60,241 bases of DNA from Pseudanabaena sp. M53BS1SP1A06MG (GCA_020404105.1 JADBWH010000017.1:1-60241), one strand, 5' to 3'; shown: positions 46,101 to 55,406, counted from the stretch's first letter. Notes: generated by a model not told the origin, from the letters alone. Numbers and translations: made by a program.

Positions 46101-46333
46101 ATCCTGTGCCTGTGGAGGAAGCAATTGATGCTTGGTGTGTGGCTTTTTGCGATCGCCGTGAAAAACTAAATGATAATAAAGAGGAGTTTCGTCATGCACT
46201 TGCTCAATTTATCAAGGCTTTATGGATAACAACTAAGGAAGATAATCGCGATCGCGAGGTGCAAAACTGGCTAAAACTTGCTGCTTTTATCCTTCGCAAG
46301 CGTGATATCAAAATTAATTTATTGGAGCGCTAA
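43196..46333 (+). CDS. cas10: Cas10/Cmr2, type III-B large subunit
   Basis: About 1045 residues from the GTG at 43196, chosen for the GGGAGGT just upstream; an ATG at 43172 is an alternative. The N-terminus has IWGLLHDPALKG, an HD pair where Cmr2 proteins carry their HD-nuclease motif. Palm domains follow, with AAGDGDNMGNWL near residue 720. The cyclase motif YGGGDDVLAY lies near residue 805, with GGDD intact. Cmr2 detects target RNA in the complex and makes cyclic oligoadenylates. It is the first gene of a long co-directional train; the next gene starts 2 bases after it. Confidence 0.95.
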   Translation: MTKAFWQAKIWGLLHDPALKGLHASGQLGQEGVWQDGNGLPYLECMNGWVSPKSKYNHLRPNTNLSGVWLDHIGLCDLLSSASDRCTVGRLPFTTSVTYGDDGLQIRHLLSGEPYSLKLNDWHDNIKVGATGKTKFIQEREKIVIPEEIRRCTDARKVFWWFWRCFPEALAQYDAQIQLLPAETRIPDASLWSHTSLTAALAGSLAGYYKTEDEYPKKGDGFKGKESRPHVAVFSFTPVQELIKASRKLRDFWAGSWLLHYLSAKACWDLAWKYGPDTLLYPCLYAQPLIDYWLLDKYPEFKQWITFPSSRSLLTAGFPNVIVAILPNNAKGQEQEGNPIYAAMQMVKQSVGDSWSNLGDAVLDKLRERDRRNGEDDLSWREIWLNSWSGWLDSQWQTYWVAMPIGHPKFSLDCSPRTKNKDDKANQFNKISYDEWREIQNNFATPAENLFPEQEYKFLDAVFNHEPDLEDESVNSGKVDKKKFDKQPNMNVGSWWASLFEKTRKSLDAVKNARSWELPTAKAPRSSLSGLGSVVHPVFDSEHPEWASESETREFWKEGLGFFDKTEQMNATEVVKRLLHDVLPSELFKEYDQSQQWRRLFHLPDLSSGVAGWLKGLEISGDPDHKIAAFERTCQEIITKYEWTKEAAEEPWGIPWINQHYQKWQNKNPRLLNASWLVADFADTDDKKDRLKQVKESIQKTFKEGNNPTDWYVIAAGDGDNMGNWLKGDKKLMQPYRAYIPDALPSKIDQLPQQLREPFQEFLGQTKRMSPSTHSALSRALLDFSNQLVPYLTEQRYAGRLIYGGGDDVLAYTNLWEWDQWLWDIRQCFRGSADPHGEFDNSGDYWRWASEESPIAKRPLFTMGSSATISFGIVIAHHSVPLAIALEEMWQAEEEAKKHEYLSGCSLKTRSGDIYNKKDSVQVRVIYGNGNILKSTCKFDTFALWQTLLAIPNIEPAMFEQAATVWEQHPVPVEEAIDAWCVAFCDRREKLNDNKEEFRHALAQFIKALWITTKEDNRDREVQNWLKLAAFILRKRDIKINLLER

Positions 46334-46335
46334 TT

Positions 46336-48064
<1,729 letters not shown>

Positions 48065-48066
48065 AA

Positions 48067-48672
48067 ATGGCTTACGGTGATTTTAGTTTTGAAGCGGTAA
48101 TGCAGAAATTTAATTTGTATCAAAAATCTATTTCTTTATTTGCACAATCCGAGTCTGCAACTATTAGTGAATGGTTGCAAAAGTCTTTAACATATGGCAA
48201 AAAATTAGCGCTATCTTCAGGCAACGAAAAAGCACGTTCAGAGTTTATTATTGCGCCGATCATGATTGAGATCGAGCAGCTTTTTGGCAATCAATTTGCA
48301 ATTTATTCTGGCAAAAATTTAGATGCTGACAAAGAAAATGGTCTGTCAGGTGAATGCGATTTTATCATTAGTAGAGGTGAACAAACTTTTACAATTCAGT
48401 CGCCAATCTTGGCAATTGTGGAGGCAAAAAAAGCTGATATAGAGCTTGGATTAGGTCAATGTGTGGCGCAAATGGTCGGTGCAAATATTATTAATGAGCG
48501 ACAAGAGGAAGGTGGTGTTATCTATGGATGTGTCACTACGGGAGAAGATTGGCAGTTTATGAAGTTAGAGGATCGGATTGTTTATATTGATAGCGATCGC
48601 TATTACATCAACCAAGTCGAAAAAATTGTGGGCTGTCTTCAGTCAATTTTAAATTTATCTTTGAATAATTAA
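48067..48672 (+). CDS. PD-(D/E)XK-type putative nuclease inside the cmr operon
   Basis: A 201-residue protein I do not know by name. ARSEFIIAPIMIEIEQLFG is followed by GECDFIISR with Asp near residue 98, then PILAIVEAKKADIELGLGQC with E119-x-K121, and a helix. This is the D...ExK pattern of restriction-like nucleases, as in type I restriction or DUF-type endonucleases. It starts 2 bases after cmr3 and lies 9 bases before cmr4. It is not an Uma2 family member. A role beside the Cmr effector is inferred from position only. Confidence 0.75.
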   Translation: MAYGDFSFEAVMQKFNLYQKSISLFAQSESATISEWLQKSLTYGKKLALSSGNEKARSEFIIAPIMIEIEQLFGNQFAIYSGKNLDADKENGLSGECDFIISRGEQTFTIQSPILAIVEAKKADIELGLGQCVAQMVGANIINERQEEGGVIYGCVTTGEDWQFMKLEDRIVYIDSDRYYINQVEKIVGCLQSILNLSLNN

Positions 48673-48681
48673 GAAAAAATA

Positions 48682-49473
48682 ATGAGTGCTATTAATTTGG
48701 TTTATTTGTATTTGCTATCGCCTTTGCATACAGGCAGCACAACTCAAGAAGGGAATTTACTCGGTATTGCTCGTGAGTCGCATACTAATTTGCCCTATGT
48801 GCCTTCTAGCACAATTCGCGGTAGATTGCGAGCTAGTGAACAGGATCAAGCTAAGAAATTTGCTCTATTTGGTAATGATCTGGATAATGGAGAAACTTTA
48901 ACACAAGGTTCGATTTGGGTTGGTGATGGCTCCATTTTGTGGCTGCCCGTACCTTCGCTTAGTCATGGTGTGGTATGGGTAAGCTCTCCTACTCTCTTGC
49001 GGCGTTGGCTTCGGTTTTCTGGCAATCCTGATGGTTTAGCAGTACCCGATCCCTATCAAACTAGCTTGCCTACTAATGCACCCGTCTATTTAAAAGATGC
49101 GATCTTACCTGCTACTAGCTTAATCAAGTGGACAGATTGGGATAAGTTTACATCTAAGCATCCAGAGTCTGAAGGAATGCAAAATGTCTTGGTATTGACT
49201 GATCAGCATTGCGAGACATTAATCCAGATGAGTCTATGGCGACAAGTAAAAATCAAGCTAGATGAACATAAAACTGTTAATGGTGGTTTTCGCTATGAGG
49301 AGGCTATTCCACCTGACACTTTGATGTATTTCCCTTGGGGAGTCACATCTCAGGCTAATGGTAGCAGTGCAAAAGCTTTAACTGATTTTCAGTCTTTATT
49401 AGCTAAAGATTCGATTTTGCAGATTGGTGGTCAAGAAAGTTTGGGTCGTGGTTTTGTACAGTTGTTTAGTTAG
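48682..49473 (+). CDS. cmr4: Cmr4, type III-B backbone subunit
   Basis: A 263-residue RAMP protein. LYLLSPLHTGS, then LPYVPSSTIRGRLR and the C-terminal GGQESLGRGFVQL glycine-rich loop identify Cmr4. Cmr4 forms the repeated backbone that cleaves target RNA at 6-nt intervals. In the canonical protein an Asp lies five residues before the R-E-x-H-T block (VDxPIQREHT-like). Here the residues are GNLLGIARESHT, with Leu at that site. Slicing may thus be lost, while complex assembly should remain. It is the sole cmr4 in the window. Confidence 0.92.
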   Translation: MSAINLVYLYLLSPLHTGSTTQEGNLLGIARESHTNLPYVPSSTIRGRLRASEQDQAKKFALFGNDLDNGETLTQGSIWVGDGSILWLPVPSLSHGVVWVSSPTLLRRWLRFSGNPDGLAVPDPYQTSLPTNAPVYLKDAILPATSLIKWTDWDKFTSKHPESEGMQNVLVLTDQHCETLIQMSLWRQVKIKLDEHKTVNGGFRYEEAIPPDTLMYFPWGVTSQANGSSAKALTDFQSLLAKDSILQIGGQESLGRGFVQLFS

Positions 49474-49484
49474 GAGAAAAGGTT

Positions 49485-49874
49485 ATGTCATTCGATCCGC
49501 GTACATTAGGAAAGTCTGTGTATGAGGCTCTTACAAATTTGAAACAAGAGGCTAGTAACGATTCTATTCTTAAAAAGCAAAAGAGTATGGCTCAAGAGAT
49601 TTATACTTATCTGTCAACTTGGGGTCTGATGCGTTTGAAGGCCGAGGAAAAGGCACTCGGAACTGATGGTCGAGAGCTGTCAGTTAAGGCTTTCTTCCAA
49701 TGTTTAGAAAGTATTTCGGGAAAACAGAATTTGGCAAATGATCGAGGTTTGGAGACCTTAAAGAGTCTCAGTGTTGATGAATATCTGGGCTTGACTGGTT
49801 TAGGTTTGGCGATCGCTCAAGAATTTAGCTTTTGGACTACGGCTGTTTACCATGATGTATCGGGAGATGATTAG
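49485..49874 (+). CDS. cmr5: Cmr5, small subunit of the type III-B complex
   Basis: A 129-residue helical protein. KKQKSMAQEIYTYLSTWGLM and LKAEEKALGTDGRELSVKAF, with the final EYLGLTGLGLAIAQEFSFWT, fit Cmr5, which lines the inner face of the complex beside Cmr4. It lies between cmr4 (11 bases) and the second Uma2 gene (2 bases). The size is normal for the family. No catalytic residues are expected. Confidence 0.85.
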   Translation: MSFDPRTLGKSVYEALTNLKQEASNDSILKKQKSMAQEIYTYLSTWGLMRLKAEEKALGTDGRELSVKAFFQCLESISGKQNLANDRGLETLKSLSVDEYLGLTGLGLAIAQEFSFWTTAVYHDVSGDD

Positions 49875-49876
49875 TT

Positions 49877-50509
49877 ATGCCTGTATCTGTTCCCATTAAG
49901 TCGATTGATTTACGTCAAGGGAGTGCGATCGCTCTTCATTCGTTAACTTGGCAAGATTGCGAAAATATTCTTGAGGATTTAGGAGAAGATCGCCATACGC
50001 GCATTGCATTTTATCAAGGTACTTTAGAAATTATGTCTCCATTATCAAGGCATGAGCGCCCCCATCGTACTGTGGGTTATATTGTGACGGCTATTTTAGA
50101 TGCACAGGGGCGAGATTGGGAAGATTTTGGCTCGACAACTTTTTATCGAAAAGGAAGTGCTGGTGTTGAGCCTGATACTTGTTTTTACATTGCGAATGCG
50201 GCTTTAGTGCGTGATTGTCAGGAACGGATTGATGTGGATATTTATCCGCCGCCTGATTTGGCGATCGAATCGGATGTCACTTCTAAGACTTTTCTCTCGG
50301 CTTATGAGGCGATCGCTGTGCCTGAGATTTGGATATATCGCGATGATAGTTTAAAGATCTTTTTGCTGAGTGATGGACAATATCTTGAGTCTGAGAATAG
50401 TTTGTTGTTTCCAGATTTGGATATCAAGACACTGATTCCGCAGCTTGTGAGTCGGGCGATTGTAATTGGTGCTAGTTCAATGTTGAGAGAGTTTCGGAAA
50501 TCTCTTTAG
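49877..50509 (+). CDS. Uma2-family (DUF820) protein inside the cmr operon, copy 2
   Basis: A 210-residue Uma2 protein of a different subgroup. TRIAFYQGTLEIMSPLSRHE, then AGVEPDTCFYI with the Asp, PDLAIESDVTSK with the Glu and YEAIAVPEIWIYRD. It starts 2 bases after cmr5 and precedes the cmr6/cmr1 fusion by 47 bases. Sequence differences from copies 1, 3 and 4 show it is not a recent tandem duplicate. Role unproven. Confidence 0.88.
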   Translation: MPVSVPIKSIDLRQGSAIALHSLTWQDCENILEDLGEDRHTRIAFYQGTLEIMSPLSRHERPHRTVGYIVTAILDAQGRDWEDFGSTTFYRKGSAGVEPDTCFYIANAALVRDCQERIDVDIYPPPDLAIESDVTSKTFLSAYEAIAVPEIWIYRDDSLKIFLLSDGQYLESENSLLFPDLDIKTLIPQLVSRAIVIGASSMLREFRKSL

Positions 50510-50556
50510 GATATTTTTAAAGAGAGTTAGTTTTAATTTTTTAGGAGAATCTAGCA

Positions 50557-52524
50557 ATGTCATTTACAAGACCAAATCCACCTCAAAGACCGTCAGCAAA
50601 TACTAACCCTGTTAGCCAAATTTCAAAACCACAAAAAAAGGTGATTCCAGATCCTGTTAAGTCTGGTGGCAATCATAGCGGTGGTGGTAATCGTGGGCAA
50701 AATAACAATAATGGTGGTGGTTTTGGTGGTAATGATCAGGAACCTTCACCTTGGTTATTGGGGTTGCCGCCTGAAAAAATTGCTCCTTCGGCAAGTTTTG
50801 TGGAATATTTGCGCTGGATGCGTGAGCTTAATCGTCATCCTGATAGAAATGGAAAAGATTCTACTGACCCAAATACAAAAGTACAGATTTTGCAATTGTC
50901 AGAAGATAAAGCGGATTATTCTAAACGCCTAGCGCAACTGACGGAACGAACTAAGAAAATTGCGGGAGAGGGCAACTATTTTCAGGTGCAATGTCCTTGG
51001 CGGATTCGTGTGGGTAGTCATCGGGGACCTGAGAGTATTTTATTACCTGCTTTTGATGCTTTGGGTATGCCGTTTATTCCTGCGAGTACACTACGCGGTG
51101 TGGCGAGGGCGGAGGCTTTGCGACAATTGGGTGATGAGAAAAAAGTGGAAAAATATTTTGGTGGTTTGGATGCGGATGATCGCGATCGCATGGGCAAAAT
51201 TGTTTTTTTAGATGCTTATCCTGTGCCTAGTCGTGATGATAAGTCGGGTGGCTTGGCGGTGGATATGGCGAATAATATTTGGTCTTGGGATGGTGATCGG
51301 TTGAATTATGCGCCTAATCCCAATCCTTTTTTATCTTTACAAGAGCCTATCTTTTTAATTGGGATTAAAGCTGCAAGTACCGTCAAGGAGGATGCTAGGA
51401 AAGAATTGATTGGTAAGGTGATGGGCTGGCTGACGGATGGTTTAAAAAATGGGGCTGGATCTCAGGTCAATTCAGGTTATGGGGCTTTGCTGAGGGCTGG
51501 TGAAAGCGATCGCTCTAGGCGTGAATTTCTGAGGGTTGAGTTTGGTTTGGAAGGGCAATTAATTCACGGTCGCCAAAAGTTCACCCAATGGCAATGGAAC
51601 GATCGCCGCAATGAATATCAAATGCGGGGACAGGCGGAAGCAGAAGTGCGTCCGATCGCTTTTAAGTCGATGTTGCGCTATTGGTTTCGGGCTTTTGCTT
51701 TGGGAATAATTCCTGCCGTTCAAGTTAGAGAGTGGGAAAAAAAGTTATTTGGGTCTTTGGAGGTTCAGGGTAGCGGCTGGGTACAGGTGCGGATTTTGGA
51801 AGGGGAAGTGGTGCAAAAGGAACCTCGTCCTAATGCTCAGGGTAAGGATGATAAATGTGGAGAACAGGCTGGAATTTTGACTCTATCGCATTCGATGGAA
51901 CCCAATGCTCAAAAACCTCAATCCGTGGAAAAGTTGTTTAGGAGTCTGACTTGGTTAATGTTTAATCTGGGTGGAATTGGACAAGGGGCTAGAAGACCTT
52001 GCTATTCTCGTAAAACTCGCGATCGCGCTCCTTGGTATCGCGGTTCTACGTTTTTTATTGACAGCAAAGATGCGTTTTGGGAATCTCCTGATGAGTTGAA
52101 GGAGTTACAGAAGCTGTATCAATTAAGAATTAAGGATTTTACAGATGCTTTGAGGGATTTAAATCAAGGTGGGCGAAATTCACCTGATGTACCTGTGGCG
52201 ATTAGTGGCGATCGCTGGCGTGAGGCAGTGGATGCTAATTGTCGAATTGTCCTGTGTGGTGGTAAGGAGGATTATGGTAAGCCCTATGCTTTAGCGGTTT
52301 TGCATAGTCAAGAGTTAAAGGTTAGTGATCGCCGAGGCGAGAAAACCTATGATGGCAATCTCTGCGGTGTGGTTGGTAGGGAGGTAAAGCCTTCGCCTGT
52401 ATGGATTGCGGATTTGGGTGATTATCAGGTGGTGACGGTGTTTGGTGCTACACAAGAGCCGCGTAAGGGTTTTGTAAAGAAGTTGATGAATGGAGGTGCA
52501 ATTCAGGTTTTTCCGATCGCTTAA
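50557..52524 (+). CDS. cmr6-cmr1: Cmr6-Cmr1 fusion (type III-B RAMP protein)
   Basis: A 655-residue protein with two RAMP modules. The first 65 residues are low complexity, with a Gly/Asn-rich stretch (SGGNHSGGGNRGQNNNNGG). A Cmr6-like domain spans about 130-315, with PFIPASTLRGVARAEALRQL and ending SQVNSGYGALLRAG. A Cmr1-like domain covers about 325-655, with VRPIAFKSMLRYWFRAF and the FNLGGIGQGARRP loop. Both normally sit at the 3' end of the crRNA in III-B complexes. No separate cmr1 or cmr6 occurs in the window, so this fusion replaces both. SD-like TTAGGAGAAT precedes the ATG. Confidence 0.85.
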   Translation: MSFTRPNPPQRPSANTNPVSQISKPQKKVIPDPVKSGGNHSGGGNRGQNNNNGGGFGGNDQEPSPWLLGLPPEKIAPSASFVEYLRWMRELNRHPDRNGKDSTDPNTKVQILQLSEDKADYSKRLAQLTERTKKIAGEGNYFQVQCPWRIRVGSHRGPESILLPAFDALGMPFIPASTLRGVARAEALRQLGDEKKVEKYFGGLDADDRDRMGKIVFLDAYPVPSRDDKSGGLAVDMANNIWSWDGDRLNYAPNPNPFLSLQEPIFLIGIKAASTVKEDARKELIGKVMGWLTDGLKNGAGSQVNSGYGALLRAGESDRSRREFLRVEFGLEGQLIHGRQKFTQWQWNDRRNEYQMRGQAEAEVRPIAFKSMLRYWFRAFALGIIPAVQVREWEKKLFGSLEVQGSGWVQVRILEGEVVQKEPRPNAQGKDDKCGEQAGILTLSHSMEPNAQKPQSVEKLFRSLTWLMFNLGGIGQGARRPCYSRKTRDRAPWYRGSTFFIDSKDAFWESPDELKELQKLYQLRIKDFTDALRDLNQGGRNSPDVPVAISGDRWREAVDANCRIVLCGGKEDYGKPYALAVLHSQELKVSDRRGEKTYDGNLCGVVGREVKPSPVWIADLGDYQVVTVFGATQEPRKGFVKKLMNGGAIQVFPIA

Positions 52525-52563
52525 TGCAAACCCTAAAATTAGACTTTATTAGGAGGTAAAGTT

Positions 52564-53151
52564 ATGACTTTTACTGTTGTTAAAGAAGATGTTGGAGAAA
52601 TATCGGATGGAGTCCAGAAGATGAATCTGGCAGAGTTTTTGGCAAGTCCTGAATCAGATCAGAATTACGAATTTATCGATGGTCAAGCGGTGAAAAAGAT
52701 GTCTCCCAAAAGATTTCATGCTTCTCTACAAGCTGAATTGTTAATTTTTTTGCGAACCTTGTTTGAGGGTAAGGGTTTTGTTTATCCTGAATGGGGAATT
52801 GTGTTAACGCGCAATGGTCAGGATTGGTGTCCTGTGCCTGATTTGACTTATATCTCGCTGGGGCGATTGCCGTCTGGGGTGGGGAATGAGATGTGTCCTG
52901 TGGCTCCTGAGTTAGTGATTGAGATTATGTCAGAAGGGCAGACTTTTAAAGAATTTGTGGCGAAGGCTGGGGATTATCTGAAGGCGGGAGTGTTGAGGGT
53001 TTGGGTAATTGATGTGATGTATAGAACTTTGACGGTGTTTTATGCCGATCGCGCTCCTGAGACTTATCGGGGCGATCGCCTAATTACGGATGAGTTGTTT
53101 CCCGATTTGAGTGTGAGTTCAGAGCAGTTTTTTGTAAAAGCAGGAATTTAA
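52564..53151 (+). CDS. Uma2-family (DUF820) protein inside the cmr operon, copy 3
   Basis: A 195-residue Uma2 protein. NYEFIDGQAVKKMSPKRFHA, then CPVPDLTYI with the Asp and APELVIEIMSEG with the Glu, ending in GVLRVWVIDV. A strong AGGAGG lies upstream, so it is well translated. It sits between the cmr6/cmr1 fusion (39 bases) and the CARF gene (13 bases). The subgroup differs from copies 1 and 2. Confidence 0.88.
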   Translation: MTFTVVKEDVGEISDGVQKMNLAEFLASPESDQNYEFIDGQAVKKMSPKRFHASLQAELLIFLRTLFEGKGFVYPEWGIVLTRNGQDWCPVPDLTYISLGRLPSGVGNEMCPVAPELVIEIMSEGQTFKEFVAKAGDYLKAGVLRVWVIDVMYRTLTVFYADRAPETYRGDRLITDELFPDLSVSSEQFFVKAGI

Positions 53152-53164
53152 GAGGTATTAAGAG

Positions 53165-54442
53165 ATGGCTAGTATTGTTTTGTCTTTTGTGGGTCAGCAA
53201 GATCCTTTTGGGAGTAAGACGGGTGAGGGGTCGATTGTGACTTTGATCAGGGCTTTGGTCAGTCAGGAAACTGTGATTAAGAAGGTTGTCTTGATTTATA
53301 CGGAGGGGACGGCAACGGGTGCTAGGGAAACTAAGGAATGGTTGATGTCGGAGTTGGGAATTGATGGTGGTGATGTGGAGTTGGTTCCTGCGAGTTGGGA
53401 GTTGTCGAATGATCCGACGGATTTGCTGAAGGCGGCGCAGGAGGCAAGGCGGGGTTTGGATTTGGCGAGTGTGAATATGGAGAAGGGCGATCGCATTGAG
53501 TTTAATGCGTCGTCGGGGACTCCTGCGATGAAATCGGCGTTTAGTTTGTTACAGGCGGCGGGCTATGTGACGAATGGTCAGGTATGGCAGGTGCGGAATC
53601 CCAATGAGATGCGGGAGGGACAAATGCGGGTATTTGAGACGGATGTGAGTGTGTTGCGTCAGGAGTTTGATCTAAAACTAGTGAAGGGTCAGATTGAGGG
53701 TTTTAACTATGGTTCGGCGTTGGCGAATTTGGAGGGTAGTGGATTAGCGGAGCGATCGCCTGTGTTGGTCAATTTGTTGAAAGCGGGGATTGCTTGGCAT
53801 CAAGGACAGTTTGATCAGTTCTATCGTTTAGCTAAGAGCTATTTGAGCGATGCTGAGAAGAGGCAGGGTGAAACTTGGTGGTGGATGGCTTACGAACAGG
53901 CTTATACGGCTTTGGTGCGCTTGGAGCAAGAGAATACGAGTGAGGCGATGCAGCATAGTTTTCGAGCGGTGGAGGGGGCGCTTTGGGAATGGGTGATGGT
54001 GACTTTCCCTGATGATGTGGTGGCGCGGCAGGATCGCTATCCGTTGCTGAAGCCAAGTATATTACGGCGTTATCCTGTATTGCAGTATCGCTATGATGAG
54101 CAGTTACAGAAGAGTCATGAAGTGGAGGTGAGAGGGTATATTTTTCGAGAGTTGTTAGAGGCGCATATTCCTAGTACGGCGGTGAGTTTGGATTTTCGTG
54201 TGTATTGGGATAGTGCGCGGGTGATGCGAAATGTGATTGCTCACAAGTTGGGTGGTATTTCGGAGCGAAATGTGTTGGCGGCTTGGGGTGAGGATATTCG
54301 TTCTAGACGTGATTTGGAGCGGCGATTGTTGGGATGTCTAAATGCGATCGCGCTTAAGAATTTTGGTTCTTTGGCAGTGGCGAGTTTATTTACGAGGATT
54401 CATCAAAGGGCGTTAGATGAAATTTCTCGTTATCAACCTTAG
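53165..54442 (+). CDS. CARF-HEPN protein (Csm6/Csx1-like ancillary ribonuclease)
   Basis: A 425-residue protein. The N-terminal CARF-type Rossmann domain has IVLSFVGQQDPFGSKTGEGS, KVVLIYTEGTATGARET and the ligand-loop pattern FNASSGTPAM near residue 115. The C-terminal helical domain carries R355-N-V-I-A-H360, the R-x4-H motif of HEPN ribonucleases. Such proteins bind cyclic oligoadenylate made by Cas10 and cut RNA nonspecifically. Its location in the operon fits. The exact family name (Csm6, Csx1 or another CARF class) is not certain. Its 3' end overlaps the opposite-strand Uma2 gene by 4 bases. Confidence 0.85.
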   Translation: MASIVLSFVGQQDPFGSKTGEGSIVTLIRALVSQETVIKKVVLIYTEGTATGARETKEWLMSELGIDGGDVELVPASWELSNDPTDLLKAAQEARRGLDLASVNMEKGDRIEFNASSGTPAMKSAFSLLQAAGYVTNGQVWQVRNPNEMREGQMRVFETDVSVLRQEFDLKLVKGQIEGFNYGSALANLEGSGLAERSPVLVNLLKAGIAWHQGQFDQFYRLAKSYLSDAEKRQGETWWWMAYEQAYTALVRLEQENTSEAMQHSFRAVEGALWEWVMVTFPDDVVARQDRYPLLKPSILRRYPVLQYRYDEQLQKSHEVEVRGYIFRELLEAHIPSTAVSLDFRVYWDSARVMRNVIAHKLGGISERNVLAAWGEDIRSRRDLERRLLGCLNAIALKNFGSLAVASLFTRIHQRALDEISRYQP

Positions 54443-55089
54443 CTGGGTAGTTCACCGTAGCGATCGCGGTATTTTTGGAGTAGGGCTTCGGCTTGGTTGG
54501 CGCGATCGCGTTCTTGCTCTAGTAGTTCATTGACCTCGATGTATGTGTGAAATTTTGTGCCGTCGGGTTTGTAGAGTTGGAGGCGACCTGAGTTGGTGTC
54601 GAGACGGATACCGAGGCGGGGGCTTGTCCAATTGTCGGGTTGGGGGATTGGTTCTAGTCCTTCGGTGGTGCGTATCCACACTTCGAGGAGGTTGGTGTCG
54701 GGGTCGTAGAGGTAATATTCTTCGACTTTGTGGCGATCGAAGAAGAGAAGTTTTTTGCTCATTTCGATACGGCTGTTGCTGGGGGAGAGAATCTCGAAGA
54801 CGACTTGGGGGGCGATGTTGTCTTCTTCCCATTGTTTGTAGGAGCCGCGATCGCCTTTGGGACGACCGAAAACCACCATGACATCGGGGGCGGTGACGGT
54901 TTGGGGTTGTCCTTGGATGGGATACCAGAGGAGGTCGCCTGCAATAAAGACTTGTGGATCGTTGATGTAGAGGAGGTCTAAGCCTTTTTTGATTTCGACA
55001 ATGAGTTCAAATTGTTTGGTGTTGTCTGCCATTGGTTTGCCATCGCTGTCGGGATAGACGATTTCAGGTTTGCTGGTTTGACTGACCAT
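54439..55089 (-). CDS. Uma2-family (DUF820) protein, copy 4, opposite strand within the CRISPR locus
   Basis: A 216-residue Uma2 protein. ELIVEIKKGLDLLY, then TVTAPDVMVVFGRP with the Asp, VVFEILSPSNS with the Glu and FFDRHKVEEYYLYDPDTNLL, plus a C-terminal helix (ELLEQERDRANQAEALL). It is the only minus-strand gene between cas10 and the array, and splits the effector module from the csx18-cas1-cas2 adaptation module. Its coding strand is unusually A+C rich because the whole region is G+T rich on the plus strand. Confidence 0.9.
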   Translation of the reverse strand: MVSQTSKPEIVYPDSDGKPMADNTKQFELIVEIKKGLDLLYINDPQVFIAGDLLWYPIQGQPQTVTAPDVMVVFGRPKGDRGSYKQWEEDNIAPQVVFEILSPSNSRIEMSKKLLFFDRHKVEEYYLYDPDTNLLEVWIRTTEGLEPIPQPDNWTSPRLGIRLDTNSGRLQLYKPDGTKFHTYIEVNELLEQERDRANQAEALLQKYRDRYGELPS

Positions 55090-55148
55090 GGGTGGTTGTC
55101 TCCTGAATTTGGTTTCTGTTTGTTTGATTATATCTTGTGAGGTTGGTT

Positions 55149-55406
55149 ATGTATTTTTTGACAGCAAAGGTGGCTAGGGTAAGGAATTTGTCGGTGTCTG
55201 TGGCGAACGGGGTGATTAGTTTGGTGATTTTGTTGATTGCACCGATGGGTTTGTTTGCGGTGATTGTGAATACTTTGTTGATTGTAGTGGCGACCTATGG
55301 AACTCTGACGGTGAGCGATCGCATTTTGGTCTATTTGTTGCAGGATGATCGGCGGGATAGTTTGGGTGCGGCGCGGGATAGTAGTGAGTTAAGAAGGAGG
55401 GATTGA
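55149..55406 (+). CDS. csx18: Csx18, small CRISPR-associated membrane protein
   Basis: About 85 residues from the ATG at 55149, with GAGG a few bases upstream; a GTG at 55137 is an alternative. Two TM helices (residues about 18-33 and 37-55: NGVISLVILLIAPMGLFAVI and NTLLIVVATYGTLTV) follow a basic RNLSVSVA segment. It matches the pattern of Csx18, a cyanobacterial CRISPR protein of unknown function. Its TGA overlaps the cas1 ATG (TGATG), so the two are translationally coupled. Confidence 0.8.
   Translation: MYFLTAKVARVRNLSVSVANGVISLVILLIAPMGLFAVIVNTLLIVVATYGTLTVSDRILVYLLQDDRRDSLGAARDSSELRRRD

Noticed and set aside
48667-48901. A 71-residue frame overlapping the start of cmr4
   Set aside because: It lies within the cmr4 coding region in another frame and has no supporting motif.
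54527-54881. Arg-rich and Gly/Cys-rich frames of about 100 residues over the minus-strand Uma2 gene
   Set aside because: They are by-products of the strand composition over a gene with full Uma2 motifs, and have no recognisable domain.
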